Source of the DNA: Miscanthus floridulus
Lineage: Eukaryota > Streptophyta > Magnoliopsida > Poales > Poaceae
Direction of reading: 5' to 3'
DNA length: 64,000 nt
Assembly: GCF_019320115.1 (NCBI RefSeq)
Contig: NC_089587.1
Location: 108,549,158 to 108,613,157, forward strand
The translations under genes and the position numbers were made by a program. Under the pieces are notes generated by a model. That model was given only the letters and a program-made list of their open reading frames with translations, did no database searches and was not told where the DNA came from. The stretch's first letter is position 1; every line of letters begins with the position of its first letter. This document shows positions 11,200-22,805 of this stretch, in pieces.

Positions 11200-11768
11200 C
11201 CCTTTGCTTGTCTCGATGTCCACACCAGGCGTCGGATGGCTAGTCACGGCATCAGCTAGGTCCCGGGCGCGCACGTGCGCTTTGGGAACCTAGACTTCAT
11301 CGTCATGATGGAGGAAGGGTTGGTGTAGGCTCCCACCGCCGTCCAACCTCTCCACCTCACCGGCCTCGACACGATCGCCGAGGCACTTGAGGAGCTGCAA
11401 CTGCATGCACCGGAGGCCCACACCCCTGGGAGTGACCAACCCCTCGGCTTCGATTACGGGAGGCTAGAGCGCTAGCTTGGTGCCTTCCTAGGACCCCGAC
11501 CGTCCCGAAAGGACCTACGCCACCTCACCTTCTCGTTCACCAACATCATGACACAACTTTCCAGAGGAGAGCCGCTCTCCCTAGAATACCTCATCCGGAG
11601 CACCCCGATAGCGCTCCCGTTAGGTCTCTGTAATGACGCAAAGACCGTTGGCCACCCTGTGGCTCAACGCATGCCTCCACCACCCATGAACAATGAGTTC
11701 ATGGGGATGACCGAATATGTTGTGGAATCTTTCCATGACCTCCTTGCTGGAGAATCGGAGTCACCCTC

Positions 11769-12168
11769 TATCGATGAAATATGGTCGGTAGTCCACCGAG
11801 GGGGGTGCCCGTGGTGGTAGATTGTCGGTAGACGGTGCGTGTAATCAGGAACCAGATGGTTACAGAGGCACAAGACACAAGATTTATACAGGTTCGGCCA
11901 CTGTGTTGGTGTAATACCTATGTCCTGTGTCTCATTATTCTGTATTGATTGAGATCTAGATGGATTGTCCTGTCCTCTAGGGGACCCTTGTCTCTCCTTA
12001 TATACTCCAAAGAGATAAGGTTACAAGTAAAGTATCCAATTTGGTACTATTACAATATCTAGTACAACTTGTAATCTAGCCGTGTACGTCTTGATCTTAC
12101 GGGCCGGGCCACCTCGGATGGTGCGGCCCATGTACCATCTTGTGGTACCCGGGGGTATATCCCCCACA
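11769..12168 (-). repeat. 3' LTR of the 3.9-kb element
   Basis: 400 bp, nearly identical to 15249-15648. The first bases are TATCGATG rather than TGTCGATG, a G-to-A change of the canonical TG end. The outer end abuts the ccctc duplication. Confidence 0.9.
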
Positions 12169-15100
12169 GCTAGTCCCTGAGCGCCATGTATTCTGATGCG
12201 ACATGCCATTTTAACCTTCTCCGAACAGTGAGGCTTGAGTTCTTGACATCTCCAACCACCGTTGTCGCCGGAGAAATAGGTTGTCCGAAGCATGTATGGT
12301 GCTCTTAAGAAGAAAGAAAAAGATTTCCGTCCTGGGAAGTGTGCCCACTTGTATTTCTGAAAAGAAATGTAAGTGCGTCTTGAAGCGTAGCGTCTTTGAT
12401 CATCAGAGGCGTAGTGGTCGAAAAACAAGCACATTCACCGCAAGGTGAAGTGTGCCCACTTCGTCCCCAAGCCTGGTAGTAGGTGATGCAGGCATGTGGT
12501 GCCAGGGTCTAAAAAGAATTCCCAGTTAAGTTGAGAATCCAATCGTCGTACAGGCGATACGAGATGCATCGGCAGGTGCATCGTACCGATGTAGTCCCCG
12601 AGCTTGCTGGAAGGCGTGGTATGAGCCTTGTAGCAAGGTCTAAGTGAGAAAAATACCCCAACTATATGTGAGTCGACAGTTGCATGTAGTCGAGACGCAA
12701 AGTCCCCGAGTCGTGGTCGGAGAGTGGTCGAGGCAGTCCCCGATCATAGGTCGAGGAGCGAGCGACGAAGTCCCCGAGCTATGGTTGGAGAGTGATCGAG
12801 GCAATCCCCGAGCATAGGTCGAGAAGCGAGCGACGAAGTACATGATGTACAAAATAATAAATTATGGAGAAAAAATCAGCGGTGAAGAAATAGCGTATGA
12901 CGCTCAGCAGTCATTTGCAAATGAGCATGATGTGATAAAGCAGTCGGTGCTTTGTAAACATCAGTGTTAATGTGAAGTTTGTGTTTATACTTAATATAAA
13001 CTGCCCGACCAGTTAGTATGTAGCTGAGTCTCCAGCCCTAGCTAGCCCGTTAACCATAACACGGGGCGTGGAGCCCGTGCACGTGTAGGAAGAACGAAGC
13101 GTCGCTAAGGAGCCGCTGCCGACCACCCATAACGCAGAGGGCAGACGCTCGTGCACGTGTAGGGAGGAGCCGGAGACAGAGCCTTTTCTGGAGACATCGA
13201 GCGTCAACATGACTGGTCGAGGATTTGCATTAAGTATAGCTGTATGTTATATTTAAGATTGTATACATGGACAAACGTTATTTGAAGAATAACCATGATG
13301 AGGACGTTTGTGGAGAAACGTCGTAATGAAAAAATTATATTAAATATAAATATTAGAAGTGTACTTATCTTTGGATAGAAATCTGGTCGGCGGTGATGAA
13401 GTTGTCCGGTCCTCGAGCTTTCCGACCTGTCGTCGTGACGGTGGTCGCGGTTGTCATAGCGCCGTTCTTCGCGGCGATCATCATTGCGATGTGGTCTGGT
13501 GGTCAACGTGGTCGGAGCTCGGCAGAGCCGCTTGGGACGTGGTCGACGTGGTCCGTGGTCGATGTGGTTGGAGCTCGGCGGAGCCGCTCGAGACGTGGTC
13601 GACATGGTCCGTGGTCGACGTGGTCGGAGCTCAGCGGAGCCGCTTGGGACGTGGTTCGCTAGACGGCTTGGACGTGTATGCGGAGTCGTAGGCGAACAGG
13701 GCGTAGTTGGAACGCGTTGGCCATGCAAAGGTCAGAGCTCGCAACGTGCGGAGTCATGGCGTAGCTTGACGAAGTCTAGAGCACGGGTTGAAGTTGTCGG
13801 CATCGATCCCGTTGATGTCGAAGTCAAAAAGTGTCGAAGTAGAACTGTGTTCCTGGGGCGAAGCGCCTGGCCTCGACGTCCGCTGCTGGAGACTTGGATA
13901 AAGATGGCTTGCTTGTTTGATCCATGGTCTTCGTATGCATGGTGCTATAGATGCACGTACATGCAAGCGTTCATGTATGAATACATACAACTCCTGATTG
14001 CTTGCATGCCGGATTGGGTCATGTCGTGAAGACGTTGGACTCTTGTCATAGCAGAGGCAATCAGCGCAGAAGCCAAAGCCCCCGTCGTGTCTAAGTTGGA
14101 GTCGGACGTGGTTTGGATGACCTATTCATGCATGTATATACCTGTATACGCCTTGGCGTTGCTTGCTTGTGGAAGCTATATAACTAGCTTGCATGATGAC
14201 GTAGATCAAGAACCCATGCATGCAAGCCGGAATTAGCCAGCACGCCTTTCAGATCTTGAATGCTCCTTTGTTTACTGGATGGATGATTCTGGAATCATCG
14301 GTTGGTGGCGTACGACACTATCTAGTCGGCGTTGACAAAGTTGCCCGGCGCTCGAGCTTTCCGAACTGTCATCATGGCGGCAGTCGCGGTTGTCACGGCG
14401 CCGTTCTTCGCGGTGATCATCATTGCGACGCGGTAGGTGGTCGGAGTAAGTAGGCCGGGCGACGTCACCCTTGTGACGCTGGTCGGCGACTCGGGCGGAG
14501 TAATCGGTGTGTATGATGGCTCGGACGGCTCACTTAGATGGCTCGACGGTTCAATGTGCGCGTGCGCCACGTTTATGCCGGCGGAGTGGGCTGCCCGCGA
14601 TTTGCTTCCATGTTTTCACATGTTGATGCCACGGTCGCAAGGAAATTATTTCCATATATGCTTGACGCCATATATGTGTGTGCACATGCAAGTGCCGTAG
14701 CAATCTGTAGTTGGCCTTCCTTCCATGTATATACGTATATACATAAGCGCATGCAACTAGCTTTGCATGGCTCAAGTAATTGGCTTGCATGGCGTACAGA
14801 TTCCTTCGTTGTCCGCTTGTCGATGCTTGTATGATGCAAGTTGCATGTCGCTGTACGTGCATCACCATCTCGTAATGACAAGACTTCTTGATTGCTGAGG
14901 CCTTGATTTGAACATTGATGCGTGTTGGAGACGGAGAAGGTGGAGTTGCAGATCGACTTGTGATTAGATCGGATCTGAACAAAGCTGAGATGAAATCGCA
15001 TCTGGAGTGGACGGAGACGAGACGACACGCATTATTCTTGATGCCAAACTTGCTGTGGAGCGTAGAATCACGTGGCCAAATGCAGGAGTATCAGGACGAG

Positions 15101-15248
15101 TTGCGTAGCGACGTCAAGCCGCCACGAATAGCCTCAAGATGATGACTCCATCCCGATTTTTAGCAGATGTTAAGAGAAATTCCCCATCTGGCTTGCCAAA
15201 GGATCAGCACGCACGACCCCTAAAGGGGCCCTCTACCTAGCGCGCCTC

Positions 15249-15648
15249 TGTCGATGAAATATGGTCTGCAGTCCATCGAGGGGGGTGCCTGTGGTGGTAG
15301 ATTGTCGGTAGACGGTGCGTGTAATCAGGAACCAGATGGTTACAGAGGCACAAGACACAAGATTTATACAGGTTCGGCCGCCGTGTTGGCGTAATACCTA
15401 CGTCCTGTGTCTCATTATTCTGTATTAATTGAGATCTAGATGGATTGTCCTGTCCTCTAGGGGACCCTTGTCTCTCCTTATATACTCCAAAGAGACAAGG
15501 TTACAAGTAAAGTATCCAAGTTGGTACTATTACAATATCTAGTACAACTTGTAATCTAGCCGTGTACGTCTTGATCTTACGGGCCGGGCCACCTCGGATG
15601 GTGCGGCCCATGTACCATCTTGTGGTACCCGGGGGTATATCCCCCACA
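15249..15648 (-). repeat. 5' LTR of the 3.9-kb element
   Basis: 400 bp from TGTCGATGAAATATGG to TATATCCCCCACA. On the minus strand a TATA-like GTATATAAGG lies near 15477-15486. Only a handful of differences from the partner LTR are visible, so the insertion is younger than element B itself, whose LTRs differ more. Confidence 0.9.
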
Positions 15649-16800
15649 CCCTCCAGCTCTGACTCTAGCAGGGGGAGCCATCACCCCTCTCATGAATATT
15701 TCATGGTAGGTACCCCCGAGGGACACATCGAAAGCATCCATGAGGGAGAGGCTACCCCAACAAACGACTTCGACGATGAGGTCAAGAGGGATGCAGGGGC
15801 CCCACCTCATCTATGGGTGGAGCAGCTGAAGGCCTAGCACCAAGAACCCGACAAAGCATGACTCCAGCTTGAGTAGGAATGCACGGAGCTCGAGCGAGAG
15901 ATCGAGCGCTATGGAGACGACGGGCGTGCGTGTGCCATGGCCCACGACGTGAACCAGAGGATCATCGAGGACGATGAAGCCCTCCCACACTTCACCTGGG
16001 TGAGCAAGAACATCGCTACTGCGGTGGCCTTGCCCTAAGGGCTTTCGGGGCCCGCGACACCCGAGGATCGTTGGGCCCATTGTGAGATTCGCATGCTATT
16101 CGAGCGTACGGCAGCGTAGCAGACCGAGAGCTCACTGTCCTAATGATGCGAGCTCAACGCCAGCCAGCGCATGCCCTCAGAGCGACCCAACATGGATGTG
16201 TCAGTCCACTAGGCGTACTGAGGTGGCAGGCCACACACCGTGGTCCCGGTGCATGAGCGTCTCGAGCGCAACCATGACGCGCACGACACCCTCGATGCCC
16301 ACAGGCGTGCCCGCAGTGATGCGAGGGAGGGGGCTAGATGCGGCTACCACCCTCGTCGTGGCGGACACTATGACAGCGGCGAGAACCAAAGCCCGAGCCC
16401 TGACTTGCTAGGACCTCAGGCCTTTGGCCGACACATCCTCAACGCCGCCTTTCCACCGTGGTACCGACCACCGACCAACATCCCAAATACTCTGGGGAAA
16501 CAAACTCTAGACTATGGCTTGAGGATTATCGTCTTGCTTGCCAAGCCGGTGGAGCGGAAAATGATGATTTCATTATCCGTAACCTTCCATTATTCCTAGC
16601 CGATTCGGTGCGAACGTGGTTGGAACATCTTTCGCCCAACAGAATCCAAAGTTGGGCGGACCTAAAAGAGATTTTCGTGGGAAACTTCTAGGGCACATAC
16701 ACATGTCCTGGAAACCCATGGCATCTAAAAAATTGCTAACAGAAGGCCAAGGAAACTCTTTGTGGGTATATTCGGTGCTTCTCCCGGTAGTGCCAGAGGA

Positions 16801-18838
16801 AGTTGCGTCACTACTTCGAGTCGCATCTGGTGACGGTCGTGACATCCTTCCCTCTCGGCGAGGTCATCCAAAACCGGAATGCCATAGGAAGAATCACAAA
16901 GTGGGCACTCGAGCTGATGGGTCAAGGCATTTCATATGCCCCTCAGATGGCCATCAAGTCCCAAGTGCTGGTTGATTTTGTTGCAGAGTGGACCGAGGTC
17001 CAAATGCCACCAGCAGTCATCGACCAAGAGTACTGGATGATGTACTTCGATGGATCGCTAATGAAGAAAGGCGCTGGTGGGGGGCTGGTCTTCGTTTCAC
17101 CCCTCGGGGAACACTTGAGGTACATGGTTCACATCCATTTCCCCTCCTCCAACAATGTGGCCGAGTATGAGGCACTCATCAACAGCCTACAGATCGTCGT
17201 CGAGCTAGGTATCCGACGGCTTAACGTTCGGGGTGACTCCCAGCTGGTCATTGACCAAGTCATAAAGGAATCAAGCTACCACAACGCCAAGATGGCTGCA
17301 TATTGCCAAGAGGTCCACCAACTGGAGGACAAGTTCAACGGTCTCAAGCTCAATCACATCCTAAGGCGTCTCAACGAGGCAGTCGATGCGCTAGTGAAAA
17401 CGGCGTCCGGCCGAGAGACAATGCCGACGGGCATCTTCACCAGCGATCAGTACAAGCCCTCGGTCCGCTATAAGGAGCCAGAACATGCCGGTGATAGGCC
17501 ACCCGCCCTTGGCTTAGGGACTAACCAGCCGTCGGCTCCATCCAACCCCGAAGTCATGGAGCTTGACGAGGATCCAACGATAGAGCCCGACCCTTTGGCC
17601 GACTAGAGGACGCCTTACCTCAACTACCTCCTCCGTGAGGCACTGCCGATGGACAAAATGGAGGCTCGGTGGCTCGCGTGTCGTGCCAAGTCCTTTGTCC
17701 ATATTGAAGGCAAGCTCCACAGGCAAAGCCACACCGAGATCCTATAGCGCTACATCCCCATCGAACAAGGGAAGCGGTTGATGAGCGATACCATGGTGGG
17801 GGTCTGCGGTCACCATGTCGCGCCTAGAACCCTGGTTAGAAACACGTTCTGACAAGGCTTCTATTGGCCGACCATGGTAGCTGACGCTGAACATATCATG
17901 TGCACCTATGAAGGGTGTCAATACTACGCTCGGTAGACCCACTTACCGACCCAAGCACTCCAAATGATCCCCATCACATGGTCATTTATGGTCTGGGGGC
18001 TCGATCTGGTCGAACCTCTCAAGAGGGCACCCGGGGGCTATACGCACTTACTTGTCACCGTAGACAAGTTTACAAAGTGGATAGAGGCTCGACCGATCTC
18101 CGTGATCAAGTCTGAGCAAGCCGTGTTGTTCTTCCTTGACATCATCCATCGCTTTGGGTCCCAAACTCCATTATCACGAACAACAACACACAGTTCACCG
18201 GAAATAAGTTCCTCCTATTCTATGACGAGTACCACATTCACGTCGATTGGGCCACCGTGGCGCACCCCCGCACGAACGGGCATGTTGAGCACGCAAACAA
18301 CATGGTCCTACAAGGTCTCAAACCTAGGATCTTTAATCGGTTGAACGAGTTTGGTGGATGATGGGGCGTGGAGCTTCCCACGGTGCTCTGGAGCCTGAGG
18401 ATGACCCCCAGCCGGGCCACCGACTACACACTATTCTTCATGGTCTACGGTTCCATGGCTATCCTCCTGACCGACCTCGATTAAGGAGCACCGAGGGTCA
18501 GGGCATATGACGAATAGGGAGCCAGGGTGTCCCTCAAGGATGCCATGGACCAGCTAGATGAAGCGTGCGACATTGCCCTCCTCTGCTTGGCCAAGTACCA
18601 GCAAGCATTATGTCGGTACCACAGCCGTCGAGTGCAGGGTCGGGCCTTCAACATCGAAGACCTAGTGCTCCGCCTTGTCCAGAGCAACAAGAACCACCAC
18701 AAGCTCTCTGCACTATGGGAGGGACCATACGTCGTCATGGAGGTGCTCCGACCAGGCACCTACAAGCTCAAGACCATCAAAGACAAAGTCTTCATCAATG
18801 CCTGGAACATCGAACAGCTACATCGTTTTTACCCTTAA
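16801..18838 (+). pseudogene. Element B pol remnant: RNase H region and integrase
   Basis: Begins in the reverse-transcriptase-linked RNase H tail (KLRHYFESHLVTVVTSFPLG, KWALELMGQGISYAP). It continues into a second, archaeal-type RNase H typical of Tat elements (MYFDGSLMKKGAGGGL, NVAEYEALINSLQ, VRGDSQLVIDQV; 17040-17290). Integrase follows with FYWPTMVADAEH, WGLDLVEPLKRAPGGYTH and VTVDKFTKWIEARP, and ends with the C-terminal LWEGPYVVMEVLRPGTYKLK. The pol stop is at 18836-18838. Stops at about 17604, 17747, 17851 and 17935 and a frameshift near 18160 disrupt it. Protease and the reverse transcriptase palm are absent. Confidence 0.88.
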
Positions 18839-20048
18839 TATACGCATACTTTCTCTTATCAATTTTGCTACCAACATCCTATTCTTTAGTGACACCCGAC
18901 CCCAGCAACCTGAGGGGGATAAGCCTCACTCAGGGGCTGATGTGAGTATATCCACCTAGCAGACATTCTCTATGTCCGACCCTCTCTCATGTTAAGATCT
19001 AGAAGCAAGGGTTGTGCAAACGAATGCTGAGTAAAACTGGTCAGACTGCAAGAAACCTACGCCCCAGCGGCTACGGTGTTTTTGCTCACCAGCATGATCA
19101 GAGTTTGTTCACCCATACCCCGTGCTTTATAGCCTTAATGATAGAAAAGGGTCAAAACGCATTAACCTTTTTATACAAAAAGGGGAGAAGGGCTAAAAAT
19201 CTGTTTGGCCATAATGAAATCTAAGAGCTTTTCTACTCGTTACGAGTTCGCCGCCTGGCTTATCTGCCTAACTAATTTATTAGGGGGATGATCTCATACT
19301 CTATGTCCATAGGAAAGCCCTATGCCAGAGGGTCACCCAAGTCGATCGGATGGCTCGGACCGCTGCCGAGAAACACGTAAGGAGCAGTAGAATGCTCCAT
19401 GTGGGTTTTGCCGACTCTATCATGAACGACGGACCTGGATTTCACTCAGACATATCTAGTTTGTGGAAACAAATGCTGAGTAAACCTGGTCAGACCGCAA
19501 GAAACCTACGCCCTAGCGGCTACGGCATTTTTGTTCAACAGCGTAATCAGAGTTTGTTGCCCACACCCCAAGCTTTAGCCTTCGCCTTCTCAGGAAGGGT
19601 TTGGAGGGGCCCACCGATGGAATCTCCATCGAGGAGAGGCCGGTAGGTTGCCCAAGTCAATCGGACGGCTTGGGCCACTACTGTGGGTAAGGGGCAGCAG
19701 GATGCCCCATGCGGGTTAGGCCTACTCCGTCATGAACGACGAACCCAAATTCCACTCGGACATATCCGATAGGAGCTCCCTAAACCCGTCACTCGAGCCA
19801 TCGAGGTAACTTTACCAACCCCGCTCTACTTTTCCAGTGCATGATCATTCATTCATCCATTCTCATGAATGCATTCATACATTCATCCATACATTCATCC
19901 CATACATTCAAGCATTGCATATGCAATTGTTGCATGACAATGCTTCGCGTCGCGTCATGAAGCGGTAGTCGTCTCATTCGATATGAGCGGCGACCGACCA
20001 AGGTTTGAAGGCCGGACCGTGAAGGGCTCAAGGCTGCCTCACATCAAA
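18839..20048 (+). repeat. Repeat-rich 3' untranslated region of element B, first part
   Basis: No gene. It contains diverged direct repeats whose units recur at 19010-19130, 19450-19560, 22455-22560 and 38290-38395 (core CAAGAAACCTACGCCCCAGC). A second unit, core GGTTAAGGAGCAGTGGAATG, recurs from about 19370 on through both duplicated blocks. Such tandem arrays after pol are common in Tat elements. Confidence 0.75.
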
Positions 20049-20053
20049 TAGAG

Positions 20054-21259
20054 TGTAGGATCTACAGGAAGATAAAGAAGGCCTAGAGGGGGTGAATAGT
20101 CCTATAAAAATTCAACTCAAAACTCTGTTAGAACAGAGGGCAGCACTGCAGCTCTACAAAAAATAATCTAACACAGTTGAGATTTAACAGATATGAACCT
20201 GACCCCACTAGCTGCTTAATCCTGCAATATAACTTCAAGATCTAGTTCGAAGACTGGATACCACAGAAACTTCACACAAATGTGAATCGAGCAACTAAAC
20301 CCTAACAACAGCTAGCAACAAAGTAAACAACAAGTATAATAAAGACGAAGCATGCAAGACACAAGATTTATCCCGTGGTTCAGCTCACCACTAAGGTTTG
20401 CCTAACTCCACGTTGTTGAGGAAGCCACAAAAGGCTTGAGCTTGCCACAAAGGCTTGCCTTACCCTCGTTCTCAAATCAAGAGAGTGAACTCTTGAAGTG
20501 AGGGGTGATTTCTTAGCTTTCGAATGAGGTTACAAACCTCCCAAGGCTGCCACACAAGTTGGCAAGCACAAGGGCGATGCCTAGCCGGCTAGGAGCAAGC
20601 TCCAAGAGTAACAAACCCTAGAACCACTGGCCAAACGTGAACCAAATGCTTTTAGACTTTGGGAATCAGTGGATCTACTCTCCAATCGAGTTTTGTTGCC
20701 TTTTCTCTCAAGTTTTGATGGTTGGAATCAAGGATTTGCTTGAGGGATGGAGGAGCAACAATGGAGGAGAGAGGGTGAGCTTTGGTTCTATTTTTCTCGA
20801 GCAGAATGACTTAGTGGAGAAGATGACCGTTGTGGGCCAGGCCTGAGGGGTATAAATACCCCTGAGTCCAACGGTCGGTTAAGGGCGGCACTACCGCTCT
20901 TAACAGAGCGGCACTGCTGCCCTAGCCAAAACAGGTAACATGATCTGAAATTTGGTTGGCTGTTTTGACTAGATGAGATGATGTAGATCTGTGAATTTGA
21001 GCATCTGGTTCAATAGTTGACCAACTGTCCTAAAATCCCTCTTAATAGTACGGCTTTCCCTAAACTCAAATTCAAAACATAAAAGAATTTAAACCTCTTT
21101 TGAGCTGGGTCTAGCCACCTTTCTTAATTAGGACACTTGTAACATGTACATCATCCTCATTCTTTGATTCCCTGCTTGTCATCTCGATAAACCTCATTAG
21201 TCCTCTAATTTGGTGGTCATCAATGCCAAAACCCACAATAGGGCTTGATTGCACTTACA
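20054..21259 (-). mobile_element. Solo LTR of copia element C
   Basis: TGTAGGATCTACAGG...GCACTTACA, 1206 bp, flanked by the 5-bp duplication tagag (20049-20053 and 21260-21264) inside element B 3' sequence. It matches the full LTR at 35888-37095 along its whole length. Because the element B sequence next to it is also duplicated (21265-22610 and 37101-38447), this is best read as the collapsed copy of a duplicated full-length copia element, not an independent insertion. Confidence 0.9.
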
Positions 21260-21264
21260 TAGAG

Positions 21265-22610
21265 CCATGGGAGAAAACACAGATGAGCCCTAGTGGCCCT
21301 CGCTCGACCTGCTCAGAAGCAAAAAGGGTCATCTCAACCTTCCAGTTCGATCCTAACCTCGAGCCAAGCCCACAGAATATCCATCGAGGGAAGCCCAGCG
21401 GGCCACCTGAGTCGGTCTCTAGAATGACTCGGGCATCTATCGGGAGGCGGGTTAAGGAGCAGTGGAATGCCACATGAGGGCTATGCTGACCCGTCATGAA
21501 CGATGGACCCGGATTCCACTCAGACATGCCTGTTAGTGAGCTCATCGAGCACGACACTCGAGCCATCGAGGCAAGTGTCGTTAGTTCAACCCCTCCGGTT
21601 GCGGAAACAGTGAACGGGGTGACGCATAAAATTTTGCCGACCCCTACCGAGCCCAATGGGGCTTGGGGGCTTGAGCCGCCTGACCCCAACTCAGGAATCC
21701 GACCGACTGAGGTTCGAAGGCTAGCCCGCGAAGGGCTCGAGGCCACCTCACGTCAAACAGAGCTAGGGGAGAAAACACATTTGAGCCCCCAGCAGACTTT
21801 TCCCAACCCTCTCAGAAGCGGATAGGGTCATCTAGACCTTCTCATTCGATCCTAACCTTGAGCCATGCCCACAGAATCTCCATCAAGGGGAGTCCAACGG
21901 GCCACCTGAGTCAGCCTCTAGAACGACTCGGGCATCTGCCGAGAGGCGGGTTAAGGAGCAGTGGAATGCCACATGAGGGCTATGCCGACCCCATCTCGAA
22001 CGACAGACCCAGATTCCACTTGGACATGCCTGTTAGCGAGCTCACCGAGCGCGTCACTCGAGCCATTGAGGCAAGTGATGTTAGCTCAACCCCTCCGGTT
22101 GCGAAAACCGCGGATGGGGTGACGATCACAAAGATGAGCCAACAATCGACTGGACCCCCACTATGCGTGAGGGCTCAAGGAAAGTTGGACTTGCAAGGAG
22201 ACTAAATGCGTGATCGTAGAACGATGGCTTAGATCCTAGGGAGCGGGTACATATGAAAACTAAGAATAATGTTTCTAAAACAAGAGACACTTTCTCCTAC
22301 TAGTTTCACTATCCTCTCCTCGATCTCTAAGTGACACCTGACCCCAGCAATGGTAAGGGGTCGGGCCTCACTCAAGGGCTGGTAAGGGAGTATATATATA
22401 CCCTTTCTGAAATAGTCGCCGTGCCTAACCCTTTCTCATGATTAAAACCTAGAGTTTGCGAAAACGAACGCCAAACAAAATTGGTTGAATTGCAAGAAAC
22501 CTACGCCCCAGCGGCTACGGTGCTCTTGCTTACCAGTGTGACCAGAGTTTTCTCGCCCGCACCCTGAACTCTATGGTCTTAACAATAGGAAGGGTTAGAA
22601 CGCATTAAAC
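21265..22610 (+). repeat. Duplicated block of element B 3' region, copy 1
   Basis: Matches 37101-38447 colinearly; in the first 240 bp I count roughly a dozen differences, mostly transitions. It starts right after the copia target duplication and ends at GCATTAAAC, where a 17-bp filler and a truncated copia LTR begin. Confidence 0.9.
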
Positions 22611-22805
22611 ACTTTGGGAATCAGTGGCCAAATGTGAACCAAATGCTTTTAGACTTTTTGAATCAGTGGATCTACTCTCCAATCGAGTTTTGTTGCCTTT
22701 TCTCTCAAGTTTTGATGGTTGGAATCAAGGATTTGCTTGAGGGATGGAGGAGCAACAATGGAGGAGAGAGGGTGAGCTTTGGTTCTATTTTTCTCGAGCA
22801 GAATG

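Larger units (their letters stand above)
11769..15648 (-). mobile_element. 3.9-kb non-autonomous LTR retrotransposon in gag of element B
   Basis: Two 400-bp LTRs (11769-12168 and 15249-15648) are flanked by the 5-bp duplication ccctc (11764-11768 and 15649-15653). A primer site like that of the Tat elements adjoins the right LTR on the minus strand, so the element is minus-oriented. The 3.08-kb interior has no gag or pol. It holds tandem repeats (12690-12840, and 13490-13660 with GTGGTCGGAGCTCGGCGGAG units) and two related 120-bp blocks (13384-13505 and 14325-14450). Open frames there are repeat read-through. It must rely on an autonomous partner. Confidence 0.88.
11265..16800 (+). pseudogene. 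Element B gag, split by a nested element and 3'-truncated
   Basis: The gag reading frame can be followed from about 11265 (VRFGNLDFIVMMEEG) through HLTGLDTIAEALEELQ and FTNIMTQLSRGEPLS to 11768. There the 3.9-kb element interrupts it, and it continues at 15654 (YFMVGTPEGHIESI, ATPEDRWAHCEIRML). The retrotransposon gag domain follows at 16450-16790 (LACQAGGAENDDFIIRNLP, RTWLEHLSPNRIQSWADLK). Several stops and at least one frameshift (near 16500) are present. The domain breaks off near 16797, where the sequence jumps directly into the end of the reverse transcriptase/RNase H region. Confidence 0.8.

Noticed and set aside
13204..14029. Plus- and minus-strand frames of 174-181 residues in the 3.9-kb element
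   Set aside because: Repeat-driven open frames, both strands open at once, and no recognisable domain.
20637..20846. 69-residue plus-strand frame in the solo LTR
   Set aside because: Lies wholly within a copia LTR and is not kept in the other LTR copies.
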